Below are positions 63,291 to 64,000 of a stretch of DNA of 64,000 nucleotides, one piece after another. The translations under genes and the position numbers were made by a program. The DNA is from an uncultured Pseudomonadales bacterium (lineage in GTDB: Bacteria; Pseudomonadota; Gammaproteobacteria; Pseudomonadales; Azotimanducaceae). How positions within the stretch are numbered: position 1 is the first letter of the stretch; each line of letters starts with the position of its first letter. Location: assembly GCA_958296195.1 (NCBI GenBank), contig OY282455.1, positions 1,798,001 through 1,862,000 of the forward strand, read 5' to 3'. The notes beneath the pieces are model-generated. The model was not told where the DNA came from. It saw only the letters and a program-made list of their open reading frames with translations, and did not search any database.

Positions 63291-64000
63291 TCAGGCGGCG
63301 AAGCGGGCGCGGTCGCCATCCAAATGCACCCGCCGGCCGCAGAACTCCTCCTGCGTCATCGCTGTAACAACGTCGGCGTCCCGGCAGTTGGCCCAAGCTC
63401 GCTCGCCGCCGTCCAAGCGGGCGGCAATGTGGGCCAGTTGCGGGCCGGCGCCGTTGTAAATGACCGCATAGCCCTCCACCGTGGCGTCGCCCTTGTGGTC
63501 CTCCGCCAATTCCCGGAACGGCAGGGCGTCCACCTCCGCCTGCGGCGCGGCGTGTTGAAAGGGCCGACTCGCCGGCTCTGCGCTGTAGATGCCGATGGCG
63601 TGCTTGGTGAGGAAGCCGCCATTGGCCGAGACCAACCCCTTCTTGCCGGGCGCGGTGCGCAACAGTTCCGCCATGCGGGCGATGGCGTGCATGACGTAGT
63701 TGTTGAGCGGCCCGCCGGCAAAGGTCAGGCCGCCGGTCACGCTCAAGGGCCGCGTCGGGTCCAAGCCCAGTTCCGCCGCCGCCACCTGCACGGCGATGGG
63801 GAAGCAGCTATAGAGGTCCACCCAATCCAAGTCCTCCGGCGCCAGGCCGGCCAACTCCAAGGCCCGACCGCCGGCGACGCGGATGGCTGGGGAGCTGTGG
63901 AGGTTGTCCCGATTGGATACGAATTTGTGGTCGTGAGCGTCCGCGCCCACCCAAGGATAGACCCACTTGTCCCGGTCGATGCCGAGGGCCGCGGCTTTGC
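63291..64000 (-). CDS. thiolase-family (acetyl-CoA acetyltransferase-like) protein, 5' part beyond window
   Basis: The visible C-terminal 236 residues read through the right edge of the window (AAALGIDRDKWVYPWVGADA at 63945-63998). LVSANGGFLTKHAIGIYSAEP carries the conserved Asn-Gly-Gly and His region of thiolase-like proteins. GLAPEDLDWVDLYSCFPIAV and TFAGGPLNNYVMHAIARMAEL match the non-decarboxylating lipid-transfer/thiolase type (SCP2-like) found with acyl-CoA degradation clusters. The final 40 residues are an OB-like tail. The active-site Cys is off-window. Confidence 0.88.
   Translation of the reverse strand, partial: KAAALGIDRDKWVYPWVGADAHDHKFVSNRDNLHSSPAIRVAGGRALELAGLAPEDLDWVDLYSCFPIAVQVAAAELGLDPTRPLSVTGGLTFAGGPLNNYVMHAIARMAELLRTAPGKKGLVSANGGFLTKHAIGIYSAEPASRPFQHAAPQAEVDALPFRELAEDHKGDATVEGYAVIYNGAGPQLAHIAARLDGGERAWANCRDADVVTAMTQEEFCGRRVHLDGDRARFAA

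Overview
The window looks like a chromosomal segment of a high-GC gammaproteobacterium, probably an uncultured aquatic or host-associated one. The evidence is the Pal/CpoB envelope pair, TonB-dependent receptors, a cobalamin-riboswitch-controlled BtuB, a RibBX-type riboflavin protein, MsrQ, PhhB and several acyl-CoA-handling enzymes. The exact taxon cannot be fixed from the sequence alone. No CRISPR array or rRNA was seen; there are two tRNAs (Lys-UUU at 1058-1133, Arg-UCG at 44167-44243).

Left core region (1-26.6 kb): a partial methyltransferase, tRNA-Lys, a large TonB receptor with a ten-G tract, convergent cpoB and pal, a two-domain alpha/beta-hydrolase-fold protein without nucleophiles, a cytochrome b561, an acyl-CoA synthetase, the riboswitch and btuB, an M20 peptidase, an HNH nuclease, a peroxiredoxin and a Nudix hydrolase. 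They are followed by an orphan N4-type DNA methyltransferase with a broken restriction-enzyme start behind it, an EamA exporter, a haloalkane dehalogenase, an enoyl-CoA hydratase, a parvulin plus HupE pair, and a beta-helix lipoprotein plus diheme cytochrome pair.

Accessory island (about 26.7-38.1 kb): lower GC, full of broken genes. A RHH antitoxin keeps only the N-terminal half of its MazF-like toxin; a 21-23 bp repeat (27106, 28964, inverted at 32240) sits at the truncation points. Between the first two copies lies an intact two-gene unit: a TIR-like protein with an RNase HIII-type N-terminal domain, followed 8 bp later by RNase HI. This is the best candidate for an undescribed immune system. 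Next come a decayed IS3 element, a secreted orphan, a terminase relic and an IS3 orfA relic. On the minus strand follow a zeta-toxin-like kinase, a 1566-residue GHKL ATPase/DUF3883 protein and a 113-residue ORF, in line with the NfeD and SPFH genes.

Right core region (38.1-64 kb): NfeD/SPFH, acyl-CoA dehydrogenase, inositol-phosphatase-like enzyme, alcohol dehydrogenase, RibBX, tRNA-Arg, MsrQ, PhhB and an NTF2-like protein. A second scrap-yard (46.0-48.6 kb) holds an Mrr-type nuclease in two pieces, a Rpn-type nuclease gene, a broken ATPase and a 73-bp direct duplication. After it come an SDR, a beta-hydroxyacid dehydrogenase, a fatty-acid hydroxylase, a PHP phosphodiesterase, an acyl-CoA ligase, Bcp, RecQ (with a perfect 19-bp inverted repeat inside the gene), an 1100-residue propeller/amidohydrolase, a Tat-exported pnpOx-like protein, an RDD protein and a partial thiolase.
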